DNA of 7,632 nt from an uncultured Lachnospiraceae bacterium. Lineage in GTDB: Bacteria > Bacillota > Clostridia > Lachnospirales > Lachnospiraceae. The position numbers and the translations under genes were made by a program. The first letter of the stretch is position 1, and the number at the start of each line of letters is the position of its first letter. Below are positions 1 to 6,087 of this stretch, piece after piece. The notes beneath the pieces were generated by a model. The model ran no database searches, was not told the origin of the DNA, and saw only the letters and a program-made list of their open reading frames with translations. Location: the NCBI GenBank assembly GCA_910577825.1, contig CAJTOK010000075.1, positions 1-7,632 on the forward strand, given 5' to 3'.

Positions 1-120
1 CAGATAGAGAGGCTGCATTATGACCATGATATAATAAATGAGGGATATACGGACATAACAAAGTATGGTATCTGCTTTTATAAAAAAGAGTGTCTTGTGA
101 TGTTAGAAGCCCATCAGTAA
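1..120 (+). CDS. 3' end of an unrecognised gene (partial, 39 codons visible)
   Basis: The plus strand is open from the first base to a TAA at 118-120. It gives a C-terminus that begins QIERLHYDHDI, continues through GYTDITKYGICFYKK and ends LVMLEAHQ. I do not recognise the family, and the start lies outside the window. That the reading is real is supported by two things: codons 10-33 resemble, mostly with synonymous changes, the first codons of the small ORF at 1309, and the last ~31 codons are duplicated at 1022-1116. If the resemblance to the 1309 ORF reflects a shared N-terminus, the whole protein could be only about 40-45 residues, but that is inference. A weak hairpin and T-run follow at 140-160. 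Confidence 0.55.
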   Translation, partial: QIERLHYDHDIINEGYTDITKYGICFYKKECLVMLEAHQ

Positions 121-166
121 AAAAACTGTATGTTCCGCAAGCTTTTTTCTAAAAGTTTTTAGGAAT
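26..166 (+). repeat. Direct repeat copy A (~141 bp), left flank of hicAB
   Basis: Aligned with copy B at 1022-1161 (offset 996, then 995 after an indel). The differences are G40/A1036, A45/G1041, A89/T1085 and a run of 7 versus 6 A after the stop codon (119-125 versus 1115-1120). Identity stops abruptly at base 166/1161. The repeat spans the last ~31 codons and stop of the gene at 1-120 plus about 46 bp of 3' flank. It includes a weak terminator-like hairpin (CTTTT-TTCT-AAAAG followed by T5, 142-160). Confidence 0.95.
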
Positions 167-273
167 GAAATCCTTCATATTCCTCTCCGGGCTGCCAGCT
201 ATCATATTTTAAGTTATGAAAAGGGTGGTATGGAGTCCCTTCTTAATAGTAAAACAGCCCAGAGCGAAAAAGT

Positions 274-304
274 AAAAAAGCTGCTATTAAAAGCAGCCCT
301 TTTT
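274..304 (-). terminator. Intrinsic terminator of hicAB (possibly bidirectional)
   Basis: A 6-bp stem pairs 280-285 (GCTGCT) with 292-297 (AGCAGC) around a 6-nt loop. On the minus strand the stem is followed by T6 (from 274-279) and another T-rich stretch. It begins only a few bases past the hicB stop codon at 309. On the plus strand the same stem is followed by CC and T5, so it may also stop leftward-gene read-through. Confidence 0.8.
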
Positions 305-308
305 ATAT

Positions 309-710
309 CTATTTTGTTTGTGCCATTGAGAATAATGTGTCTTGTAAAAGTTTAGAGAAATTGATATTATTTTTTTCAGCAAAGGTGTTTAACCATGCAG
401 GGATAGTAAGATTCTTTCTTACTGCCTTTTCACCATATTTTTCTTCATAAGCATCTATATCTAACAATAACATATTTACCATATGCTTATTTTGTGCAGT
501 TATTTCTGAATAGCTGGAAGCAGATGGTATTTTTTCCCCATCTTCAAGTTCTCCCAGTATCCAGCCACTAGCAGCGTCAATGCCCATTTCAATCGCCTGT
601 TCCAAATTTTTGCCCTCTGTTACGCAGCCAGGTAAATCGGGAAATTCCACAACATACCCACCGCTCTGGTCTGAAAAAGGTTTAAATACAGCTGGATAAA
701 TTAGTTTCAA
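309..710 (-). CDS. hicB: HicB-family antitoxin
   Basis: A 133-residue protein, the expected antitoxin of the HicA ribonuclease encoded just upstream. Residues 3-70 fit the HicB-like antitoxin domain (partly degraded RNase H fold), with YPAVF at the start and GGYVVEFPDLPGCVTEG at 17-33, the family signature. Residues 97-129 (VRKNLTIP, then two helices) look like a ribbon-helix-helix DNA-binding domain. Such proteins bind HicA and repress the hicAB promoter. The start codon is TTG (710-708), chosen because it lies 9 nt after a very strong Shine-Dalgarno and opens directly into the MKLIYPAVF sequence. It follows hicA by 39 nt in the usual toxin-first order and ends in TAG just before an intrinsic terminator. 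Length and both domains are intact, so the antitoxin appears functional. Confidence 0.9.
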   Translation of the reverse strand: MKLIYPAVFKPFSDQSGGYVVEFPDLPGCVTEGKNLEQAIEMGIDAASGWILGELEDGEKIPSASSYSEITAQNKHMVNMLLLDIDAYEEKYGEKAVRKNLTIPAWLNTFAEKNNINFSKLLQDTLFSMAQTK

Positions 711-715
711 TAATT

Positions 716-724
716 ATCACCTCC
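716..724 (-). promoter_or_regulatory. Strong ribosome binding site deciding the TTG start of hicB
   Basis: The minus strand reads GGAGGTGAT, a 9-base match to the 16S anti-Shine-Dalgarno. The core GGAGG ends 9 nt before TTG at 710. No ATG lies nearby in frame. A strong site in front of a weak start codon gives the antitoxin its own translation initiation, separate from hicA. Confidence 0.75.
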
Positions 725-749
725 GTTATAAAAATTGAACAAATGAGGC

Positions 750-929
750 TTACAGCCCCGCTTGTGTCATAATTGATTTTATGGTATCTAGGTTTAAATC
801 CCCTTTATGCTCTGGTATTGTAACCTTTCCAGGTTTATCTGGGTGTTTATATTGATGGTGTGAACCTTTCTGTTTTACCTGGTACCACCCGTCTTTTAAT
901 ATTATACTCTCGGCTTCTCTAAACTTCAT
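750..929 (-). CDS. hicA: HicA-family toxin (mRNA interferase)
   Basis: A 59-residue protein with the small dsRBD-like HicA fold. These toxins cleave mRNA when free and are silenced by HicB. The diagnostic segment is DGWYQVKQKGSHHQYKHP. The G-S-H motif supplies the catalytic histidine (residue 24 with the chosen start), followed by the β-strand KVTIPEHKGDLN and the C-terminal helix DTIKSIMTQAGL. I start at ATG 929, 7 nt after AAGGAG. A TTG one codon upstream (932) is only 4 nt from that site and is less likely. It is the first gene of the hicAB operon, with a good promoter upstream at 981-1009. No frameshift or loss of the histidine is visible, so the toxin looks intact. Confidence 0.9.
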   Translation of the reverse strand: MKFREAESIILKDGWYQVKQKGSHHQYKHPDKPGKVTIPEHKGDLNLDTIKSIMTQAGL

Positions 930-980
930 CAAGTTTCTCCTTATTCACTCATGGCATTACTTCTCTCTTTTTATTAATAT

Positions 981-1009
981 ATTGTAATATGTATTATACG
1001 CATTGTCAA
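981..1009 (-). promoter_or_regulatory. hicAB promoter with candidate HicB operator
   Basis: On the minus strand, TTGACA (1009-1004) is followed after exactly 17 bp by TACAAT (986-981), a near-consensus sigma-A promoter. The -10 box ends about 50 nt before the hicA start. An imperfect inverted repeat (GTA..AT....AT..TAC, 984-999) lies in the spacer and is a plausible but unproven HicB operator. The -35 box lies only 12 bp from the edge of repeat copy B. Confidence 0.75.
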
Positions 1010-1021
1010 TAAAAATTCTCT

Positions 1022-1116
1022 ATGATATAATAAATAAGGGGTATACGGACATAACAAAGTATGGTATCTGCTTTTATAAAAAAGTGTGTCTTGTGATGTT
1101 AGAAGCCCATCAGTAA
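1022..1116 (+). pseudogene. Headless 3' remnant of the gene at 1-120
   Basis: Within copy B the reading frame of the upstream gene is preserved to its TAA (1114-1116), with two amino-acid changes relative to copy A (E to K and E to V) and one synonymous change. The frame meets a stop at 985-987 and has no ribosome binding site or sensible start, so only about 31 C-terminal codons remain. I read it as a duplicated tail, not an expressed gene. Confidence 0.7.
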
Positions 1117-1161
1117 AAAACTGTATGTTCCGCAAGCTTTTTTCTAAAAGTTTTTAGGAAT
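1022..1161 (+). repeat. Direct repeat copy B (~140 bp), right flank of hicAB
   Basis: Second copy of the repeat at 26-166, with three substitutions and one fewer A after the stop codon. Left of 1022 the sequence is the hicAB promoter region and shows no similarity to bases before 26. Right of 1161 it diverges again. Both boundaries are therefore sharp. Confidence 0.95.
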
Positions 1162-1256
1162 TGGCTTTTCTTTTTATAAATGTTATAACTAGAATGGTTG
1201 TCTGATACAACGATGCAGCTTAAAATTGGAAAGGCAGGATTTATGTTCCATATTAA
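1162..1256. other. Intergenic stretch with no recognisable gene
   Basis: Between repeat copy B and the next promoter I see no coding signal. The only structure is a short 5-bp hairpin (GTTGT 1197-1201 with ACAAC 1207-1211) without a T-run. The gap between hicA (929) and the next ORF (1309) otherwise holds the hicAB promoter, repeat copy B and the promoter at 1257-1283. Confidence 0.5.
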
Positions 1257-1283
1257 TTGTACTTTAAACTTTTATTCTATAAT
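1257..1283 (+). promoter_or_regulatory. Candidate promoter for the 27-codon ORF and CD3324 gene
   Basis: TTGTAC (1257-1262) and a perfect TATAAT (1278-1283) are separated by 15 bp, somewhat short of optimal. The -10 box lies 25 nt before the start codon at 1309, leaving room for a leader carrying the AAAGGGGG ribosome binding site at 1294-1301. Confidence 0.45.
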
Positions 1284-1308
1284 TTTTTAAATGAAAGGGG
1301 GTTTTTTA

Positions 1309-1392
1309 ATGTTTATAAGACTACATTATGATTATGATATTGCAAAGAGACATATTATCCCTGGCATGGCACCGGATTTAAAAAATATATAA
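1309..1392 (+). CDS. 27-residue ORF, candidate leader peptide or gene remnant
   Basis: ATG at 1309 is preceded 7 nt upstream by a strong ribosome binding site (GAAAGGGGG, 1293-1301) and a TATAAT box. The product begins MFIRLHYDYDIAKRH and ends at TAA 1390-1392. Residues 4-11 (RLHYDYDI) match RLHYDHDI in the gene at 1-33. Five of eight codons differ, four of them synonymously, which suggests protein-level conservation, though the match is very short. It could be a small protein, a leader peptide for the CD3324 gene 66 nt downstream, or the surviving 5' end of a disrupted paralogue. I recognise no family. Confidence 0.35.
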   Translation: MFIRLHYDYDIAKRHIIPGMAPDLKNI

Positions 1393-1430
1393 TAATGGTT
1401 ACTATAAATACCATATAGCCGGTACCTGCC
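1363..1430 (+). promoter_or_regulatory. Foldable leader upstream of the CD3324 gene
   Basis: Bases 1363-1375 pair with 1419-1430 (11 pairs, one bulge, one mismatch), enclosing a smaller hairpin (1395-1399 with 1410-1414). The left arm lies inside the 27-codon ORF. The right-arm bases 1426-1430 (CTGCC) can alternatively pair with 1452-1456 (GGCAG), which overlap the last bases of the CD3324 ribosome binding site. This is the geometry of a translation-coupled switch, but I infer the function from base pairing alone. Confidence 0.3.
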
Positions 1431-1458
1431 ATATTGCAACATGGTTCAGGAGGCAGAT

Positions 1459-1728
1459 ATGGGCTATAAAAGAGCAGAAGAAGTCCTTCCAGCAGAACTT
1501 CTTGAGCAGATACAGGAATACGTGGCTGGAGAAAGTATTTACATACCAAGACGCAAGAATGAGCGCCGCCACTGGGGTGAACAGACTGAAACGCGCGAAG
1601 AACTTAAAAAACGCAATTTACAGATAAAAAATGATTATGCCGGCGGCTTTACAATAAAACAGCTTGCAGAAAAGTATTTTCTCTCACCAAAAAGCATACA
1701 GCGTATTTTATATTCGGATAAAAATTAA
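1459..1728 (+). CDS. CD3324-family small HTH-like protein
   Basis: An 89-residue protein resembling the CD3324 family of clostridia, whose function I do not know. Features seen are the N-terminal YKRAEEVLPAELLEQIQEYV helix, the GESIYIPRRK turn, a WGEQTETREELKKRN segment in which W39-G40 stand out, and a C-terminal helix-turn-helix-like unit at about 64-86 (FTIKQLAEKYFLSPKSIQRIL). That last part resembles the Mor/resolvase type of DNA-binding helices, so a regulatory role is inferred. I start at ATG 1459 because AGGAGG (1448-1453) lies 5 nt upstream. The in-frame ATG at 1441 sits before that site and is rejected. The gene converges on mnmA with 37 nt between the stops. Confidence 0.8.
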   Translation: MGYKRAEEVLPAELLEQIQEYVAGESIYIPRRKNERRHWGEQTETREELKKRNLQIKNDYAGGFTIKQLAEKYFLSPKSIQRILYSDKN

Positions 1729-1750
1729 TTATAATTAATAAATATATAAT

Positions 1751-1776
1751 GGCCCTGCTATTTATTTAGCAGGGCT
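1751..1776. terminator. Shared hairpin between convergent CD3324 gene and mnmA
   Basis: A perfect 9-bp stem pairs 1752-1760 (GCCCTGCTA) with 1767-1775 around a 6-nt loop. A G-T pair at 1751/1776 can extend it. It lies between the two convergent stop codons and includes the last mnmA codons and its TAA (1768-1766). Neither side has a strong T-run, so termination may be inefficient or may rely on the stem alone. It should act on both strands. Confidence 0.6.
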
Positions 1777-2812
1777 GTATTATCCTTCCCCCGCCAAAGA
1801 TGTAGCCGTTTTCATAGAATACTATGGCCTGCCCTGGTGTTACTGCCCTCTGCTCCTCTTTAAAATGGCATTCCAGCCGTCCGTCTGGTAAAGGAATTAC
1901 TTCACATTCTGCACCTGCATGTGCATATCTTATTTTGGCTGTAAGTTTTATTGGTTCTTTAAGGCTGTCTACTGCCATATAATTTATATTGTCTGCAAAT
2001 ACTGTATCTGTAAATACACTTTCTGCATCCCCTAATACTATTTCCCGTGTACTGGGAATAATCCTTTTTATATAGTATGGCTGTTTTGCTGGAAGGTTTA
2101 ATCCTTTTCTCTGCCCTATTGTATAGTTTTCAATTCCTTTATGCACTCCAAGTATATTCCCGTCTTCGTCAATAAAATTGCCTGCAGTGCATTTTCTGCC
2201 TGTTTCATGTTCAATAAAACTGGCATAATCCCCATCAGGCACAAAGCATATATCCTGGCTCTCACTTTTATCTGCTACGTTTAAACCGGCTTTTTTTGCA
2301 ATAGCACGTATTTCTTCTTTGGTGTAATCTCCTGCTGGCATAAGTGTATGTCTGAGATGTTTCTGCTCCAGGCTGTAAAGTACATATGTCTGGTCTTTTC
2401 TGCATGCTGCTGGCTGGCTGGCTGTATAACGCCCGTTGGCAAGCTTTATTATACGTGCATAATGCCCTGTTGCAATATAATCTGCCCCTGTTTCCTCTGC
2501 ATACTTTAGAAGTGCTTCCCATTTAATGTATCTGTTGCATGCAATACATGGATTTGGTGTATTGCCTTTCTGATATTCATCTATAAAGTAATTAATTACC
2601 TTTTCTTTAAAATCTTTTTTAAAATCCACTATATAATAAGGAATGCCAAGCTGTGCTGCAGCCTGCCTTGCATCTTCTGCTTCAGAAAGCCCGCACTGCC
2701 ATATATCCATTGTTACGCCAATTACATTATACCCCTGTTCTTTCAGTATATATGCCACGGCAGAAGAATCAACCCCGCCTGACATTCCAACTATTACAGT
2801 TTCTTTAGCCAT
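1766..2812 (-). CDS. mnmA: tRNA 2-thiouridine(34) synthase MnmA
   Basis: A 348-residue cytoplasmic enzyme that activates U34 of Lys, Glu and Gln tRNAs with ATP and inserts sulfur, giving the s2U of the wobble base. The N-terminal PP-loop SGGVDSS (11-17) binds ATP. NPCIACN (87-93) holds the first catalytic cysteine (C92, at the position of E. coli C102), and SESQDICF (183-190) holds the second (C189). GHYAR (116-120), KDQTYVLYSL (139-148) and IGQRKGL (232-238) are further family signatures. The C-terminal β-barrel is complete (GQAIVFY to GGGRII). I start at ATG 2812, 8 nt after GGAGG. The frame stays open to a TTG at 2833, which precedes that site. Unlike the E. coli type, it has NPC in place of NPD and lacks a clear MKNWD motif, a variant I know from other anaerobes. 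It is the last gene of the minus-strand series, probably with its own promoter. Confidence 0.95.
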   Translation of the reverse strand: MAKETVIVGMSGGVDSSAVAYILKEQGYNVIGVTMDIWQCGLSEAEDARQAAAQLGIPYYIVDFKKDFKEKVINYFIDEYQKGNTPNPCIACNRYIKWEALLKYAEETGADYIATGHYARIIKLANGRYTASQPAACRKDQTYVLYSLEQKHLRHTLMPAGDYTKEEIRAIAKKAGLNVADKSESQDICFVPDGDYASFIEHETGRKCTAGNFIDEDGNILGVHKGIENYTIGQRKGLNLPAKQPYYIKRIIPSTREIVLGDAESVFTDTVFADNINYMAVDSLKEPIKLTAKIRYAHAGAECEVIPLPDGRLECHFKEEQRAVTPGQAIVFYENGYIFGGGRIIQPC

Positions 2813-2863
2813 ATGCTTTTCCTCCGTATACAAACCTGCATTATCTATAATTTATTATTTTAT

Positions 2864-2892
2864 ATTTTATTGCAAACAGGGGTAATACGCAA
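2864..2892 (-). promoter_or_regulatory. Weak candidate promoter for mnmA
   Basis: In the 99-nt gap upstream of mnmA the minus strand has TTGCGT (2892-2887), then 17 bp, then TAAAAT (2869-2864). Only the -10 box and the TTG of the -35 box fit consensus, and the stretch is very AT-rich, so other placements are possible. I see no terminator after the phosphodiesterase gene, so read-through from it could also supply mnmA. Confidence 0.25.
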
Positions 2893-4536
2893 GTCTTAAA
2901 TTTGCAGTCTTTTATAAGTTCAAAACCTTAGACAGCCATTTAATGTATTCTGCTGCCACGTTGCTTGTTTTGCTTAGAAATATACATTCCTTTGCAAGTG
3001 CTGTATCATCTGTAATTATATTATCAACATTTAAATCTATCATACGGTTTATGCTTTCTTCTGTATTTACTGTCCAGGCATACAATTCTTTTCCTGCATT
3101 ATGTACATCTGAAACTATTTTTTCTGTTATGCTTGACGCTTCTATGCTGAAATGGCCTGCTGCATTAAGCCTGTTAATGTCACCATATGCAAGGCTCATT
3201 ACATATACTGTCTGTATACGGCTGTTATATGCCTTTATATTTTCCAGAACCCCGTATACCTGTGAAGTAACCACGCAGTTATTATAAAAATCTTCTGCTT
3301 CTATAATATCTGCTACTTCTTTTTCAAATTCTTTTTCATGCCCTGATGGTTTTATTTCTATATTAAGTTTTATTTTATTTTTTTTGGCAAATGCAATTAC
3401 TTCAGAAAGCAGCGGCACTTTTTCGCCTGCAAATTTTTTATTGAAAAAACTTCCCGCGTCAAGTTTTTTTATGTCTTTATAATCCATTTCCCACGTATTT
3501 TTATTAATGCCTGCTGTACGTTTAAAATTTGTATCATGTATTACAATGGCCTGCCCGTCCCTGCATTGCTGTATATCCAGCTCTATCCAGCCTGCCCCGG
3601 ACTTTTTTGCCCCTTTAAATGCTGCCATTGTATTTTCTGGATAATCCCTTGATGCGCCCCTGTGCGCTGTTACCTCCATTGTACGGACATATTCAATCTG
3701 TATGCTTATTTTATTGTTATACACACTATATAAGTAAAAGCTGCAAAGGGCTGATGAAACAGTAAATAATAAAATACCTGCCAGGCGGATAATTTTTCCC
3801 GCTTTGCTGTTTTCCCTCCTCTGGCCTGCCTTTGCATGTATGATTTCCTCATGTATATGCTCTTTATGGCCATAATAAAGAATACTAATGCAGGCGTAAC
3901 TTACAGGTGTGCCAAGTGCGGATGCAATTAAAAGTGAAACTGCCAGAAATATCCATACAACTGATGCTGGGACAATTCCAGCCAGTTTATACTTTGAAAA
4001 CAGCCCGCCTAAGAATACTGCAAGTAAGATACCTGCTATAATGAAAATAAAGTACAATATATAGAAGAAAAATTGTATTCCTATTAAAACTGCCAAATCT
4101 GTTATTTTATTTTTCCTGCTTAAAACAGCACTTTTCTTCCTTGCTTCTTTAAAATTACACCCTTCAAGTGTAAAATAATGGAAAGCATAAATCCACCTTA
4201 ATAGCAAAATGCTTAATCCAGTTATAAGAGCTATAAAAAGAACCAGAAGGTACTTATTGCCTTTTATAAAGTCTAAGATAAATTCTGGTACTGTTATGCT
4301 GCTGGCGTAGCTTGATGCAACTCCCAGATTCAGGAATGGTACCAGGAATAAAACAGTAAATACTACTAATATATTTTTTCTATGGAATACTTTCACTGCA
4401 TTCTTTACTGTATATCCTGCCGCCTGTATTATACTGGTCCTGTTTCCCTGGCATGACTGGTCTAATATAAATATAACTGCACTAATATCAGCCATGGTAT
4501 AAACTGCCATACATACAAAAAGCACCAGTAATACTG

Positions 4537-4740
4537 CTATTGTAACAGGATTAATAAAAATGGGATTATATTTTCTATTGTAAGGTATTCATACCCTGTT
4601 ATTTTCATAAGCAGGTTAAAAACACCCCAGAAAAATGGTGTAAATATAGCAAAAGATAATATTTTATATAAAATTTCAAATCCTGCCAGAACCTGCCAGT
4701 TTATACGGATTAACTCTGCTGCTTTTTTAATTTTGTCCAT
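4537..4740 (-). CDS. N-terminal 67-residue piece of the frameshifted phosphodiesterase
   Basis: This piece carries the real start of the gene (ATG 4740, with GGAGGGGG upstream). It begins MDKIKKAAELIRINWQVLAG, typical of the cytoplasmic lead-in of GPDPase_memb proteins, and includes the first membrane helix (about 22-45). The last five or so residues (LILLQ) are out-of-frame translation after the indel. If the frameshift is genuine, this short membrane peptide is all that normal translation yields. Confidence 0.7.
   Translation of the reverse strand: MDKIKKAAELIRINWQVLAGFEILYKILSFAIFTPFFWGVFNLLMKITGYEYLTIENIIPFLLILLQ
4556..4560 (-). other. Frameshift site: A5/T5 run in the phosphodiesterase gene
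   Basis: Just before this run the first frame reads ENIIPF. Just after it, the -1 frame reads INPVTIAVLLVLFV, a continuous membrane helix. A sixth T would join them as IIPFFINPVT. The lesion is one base in a homopolymer, the commonest place for both sequencing indels and slipped-strand mutation. Confidence 0.8.
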
Positions 4741-4767
4741 AAATCCCCCTCCATAATAAAACGCTGG

Positions 4768-6069
4768 TTATTTTTGTATTGCATTAGGATAAATTTTCTT
4801 CATCCTTGCATCGCCAAAATGCCTGTCCATAGTTTGTTCCCATTTATATCCTGCTTCTTTTCCATCTGCCCTTGTGTCATAACGGATTAAAGCCATTACA
4901 GAAACACAGATATCAAATGATATAAATATTATTAAAAATATTGTAAGCAGGCGGCCTGTTTTTTCCAATATAATATTTATAAAACGTGACATTAAAGGAT
5001 ACAGCCCCTTTATCCATACAACTGCTGCTATTCCCCAGAAGAAACAGTAAAGAAGGTTAATCCTTCCGCCAAGGTTAAACTGCATATGGCTGTAATCCCA
5101 GAAGACTTTTCCAAATATTATTTCTGTAAAAACACTGCATATATATTCATATGCACCACCCAGGAAAACCCCTGCCCAGAATATATAGTGTTCCTGTTTG
5201 TCCCTGTCTTTATACAGCAGTGCTGTTAAGAGTGCAATGGCAAAACCCCATACAAGGCTGAAATGTCCCCATACAAGGCTGCTCCTGCGCATCCAGACGC
5301 CGGCCGTAACCCTGCAAAATATTGTTTCGGTTATATCACCTAAAAAAGCACCTGTTATAAGCAGCCAGAACAGTTCTGTAAAACTGCATTTTTCTGCGGG
5401 TTTGCCATTTACACCTGGCATATCTGGATTTGCTGGTACAACAGAAGGATATGCCCTGCCAATACGGTTTTCAATATGTAATGAAACTCTGGAAGCAAAC
5501 TGTAATGTCCACTTCCTAAGTTTATAGTTTAATGCGGGCAGATGTGTAAATTTCTGTCCTGTATGGCATATTGCCATAACTGAACCTGACAAGTCCACAA
5601 AAGCTATAGCTATAAGCCCCCATACAACAGCTTTCCCTGCAAACCCTGGCAAAATATTGTATAAACCAATGATAAAGCTGTTAGTATAACGTACTGCCAG
5701 TACCCCGCAAAGCCCCCACAAAAGTGAATACTGCAGGCAGATATAACCGTCAAAATTCCATTTCTTGCCTGAATAATCCCACCATTTGTTCTGTTTCATT
5801 CTTTCTAGTGCCTTGCCAGCAAACCATTCTATAGCTGTGGCTACTGACATGCTGCCAAGAAACAAAAAAAATGTATCTTCTTTTAATTCCTGCATAAAGA
5901 CAGATAAGATTATGCCTGTAAAACCATAGATAAAACAAAACGGGCCGGATGCAAAACCACGGTTCCTGAAATCTTTTTCTTTTATTGTAGCTACTGATGT
6001 TTCTGCCAGCCATGCAAGAAATGAATATGCAAAAAAGAGCATGGCTGTTTCATAAAATGTATAATTCAT
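4768..6069 (-). CDS. ABC_trans_CmpB-family membrane protein (putative ABC permease), two-domain
   Basis: A 433-residue integral membrane protein of the family often labelled 'putative ABC transporter permease' (PF06541 type). No transported substrate is known to me, and no ATPase is encoded nearby. It holds two tandem copies of the domain, at about 8-165 and 230-392. Each ends in the same signature: WWDYS (96-100) then FDGYI...YSLLWG, and FWDYS (323-327) then LGGRI...YCFFWG. RNRG (35-38) and the following SGPFCFIYGF are also typical. A hydrophilic linker (about 166-229) joins the halves, and a last membrane helix (372-396) precedes a charged tail. The start is ATG 6069. The nearest strong Shine-Dalgarno (AAGGAG, overlapping the preceding stop codon) is 14 nt away, longer than usual, so translation may be coupled to the MATE gene 18 nt upstream. 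The phosphodiesterase gene follows after 27 nt. Confidence 0.85.
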   Translation of the reverse strand: MNYTFYETAMLFFAYSFLAWLAETSVATIKEKDFRNRGFASGPFCFIYGFTGIILSVFMQELKEDTFFLFLGSMSVATAIEWFAGKALERMKQNKWWDYSGKKWNFDGYICLQYSLLWGLCGVLAVRYTNSFIIGLYNILPGFAGKAVVWGLIAIAFVDLSGSVMAICHTGQKFTHLPALNYKLRKWTLQFASRVSLHIENRIGRAYPSVVPANPDMPGVNGKPAEKCSFTELFWLLITGAFLGDITETIFCRVTAGVWMRRSSLVWGHFSLVWGFAIALLTALLYKDRDKQEHYIFWAGVFLGGAYEYICSVFTEIIFGKVFWDYSHMQFNLGGRINLLYCFFWGIAAVVWIKGLYPLMSRFINIILEKTGRLLTIFLIIFISFDICVSVMALIRYDTRADGKEAGYKWEQTMDRHFGDARMKKIYPNAIQK

Positions 6070-6087
6070 TTTACCACTTAATTCTCC

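Larger units (their letters stand above)
2912..4740 (-). pseudogene. Membrane-anchored glycerophosphodiester phosphodiesterase, frameshifted
   Basis: Two adjacent reading frames together make one 609-residue protein if a single base is added in the T5 run (minus strand) at 4560-4556. The first frame runs from ATG 4740, 7 nt after GGAGG, to a stop at 4537. The second runs on to TAA at 2912 and has no ribosome binding site of its own near 4525. The N-terminal ~340 residues are hydrophobic with several membrane segments, fitting the GPDPase_memb domain. The C-terminal ~250 residues are a complete GDPD domain: HRGA and PENT (catalytic His-Arg, acidic site), ELDIQ, HD, LNIEIKP, AWTVN and VDNIITD. 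Such enzymes cleave glycerophosphodiesters or lipoteichoic-acid-like glycerol phosphates to an alcohol and glycerol-3-phosphate. The catalytic part shows no decay, so the break is recent, reversible, or a sequencing error. It is the third gene of the MATE operon. Confidence 0.85.

Noticed and set aside
216..275. 19-codon plus-strand ORF (MKRVVWSP...)
   Set aside because: No convincing ribosome binding site at a proper distance and no recognisable protein; it runs into the hicAB terminator.
1197..1211. GTTGT/ACAAC hairpin as a terminator
   Set aside because: Only 5 bp and not followed by a T-run on either strand.
1243..1290. 15-codon plus-strand ORF before the promoter at 1257
   Set aside because: Its start lies upstream of the only good -10 box, the ribosome binding site is weak, and the composition is that of AT-rich noncoding DNA.
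1441..1458. ATG at 1441 as the CD3324 gene start
   Set aside because: The AGGAGG at 1448-1453 lies downstream of it and is correctly placed for the ATG at 1459, where family similarity also begins.
4498..4525. GTG at 4525 as the true start of a separate phosphodiesterase
   Set aside because: No ribosome binding site precedes it, it lies inside a membrane helix, and the frame upstream continues the same helix back to the frameshift.
4548..4566. Programmed -1 ribosomal frameshifting to make the full phosphodiesterase
   Set aside because: The needed shift is -1 at TTT-TTA, but the base before is A, so it is not a proper X-XXY-YYZ heptamer and the P-site tRNA would re-pair poorly. I see no strong downstream stem or upstream Shine-Dalgarno-like stimulator. 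A homopolymer indel is simpler.
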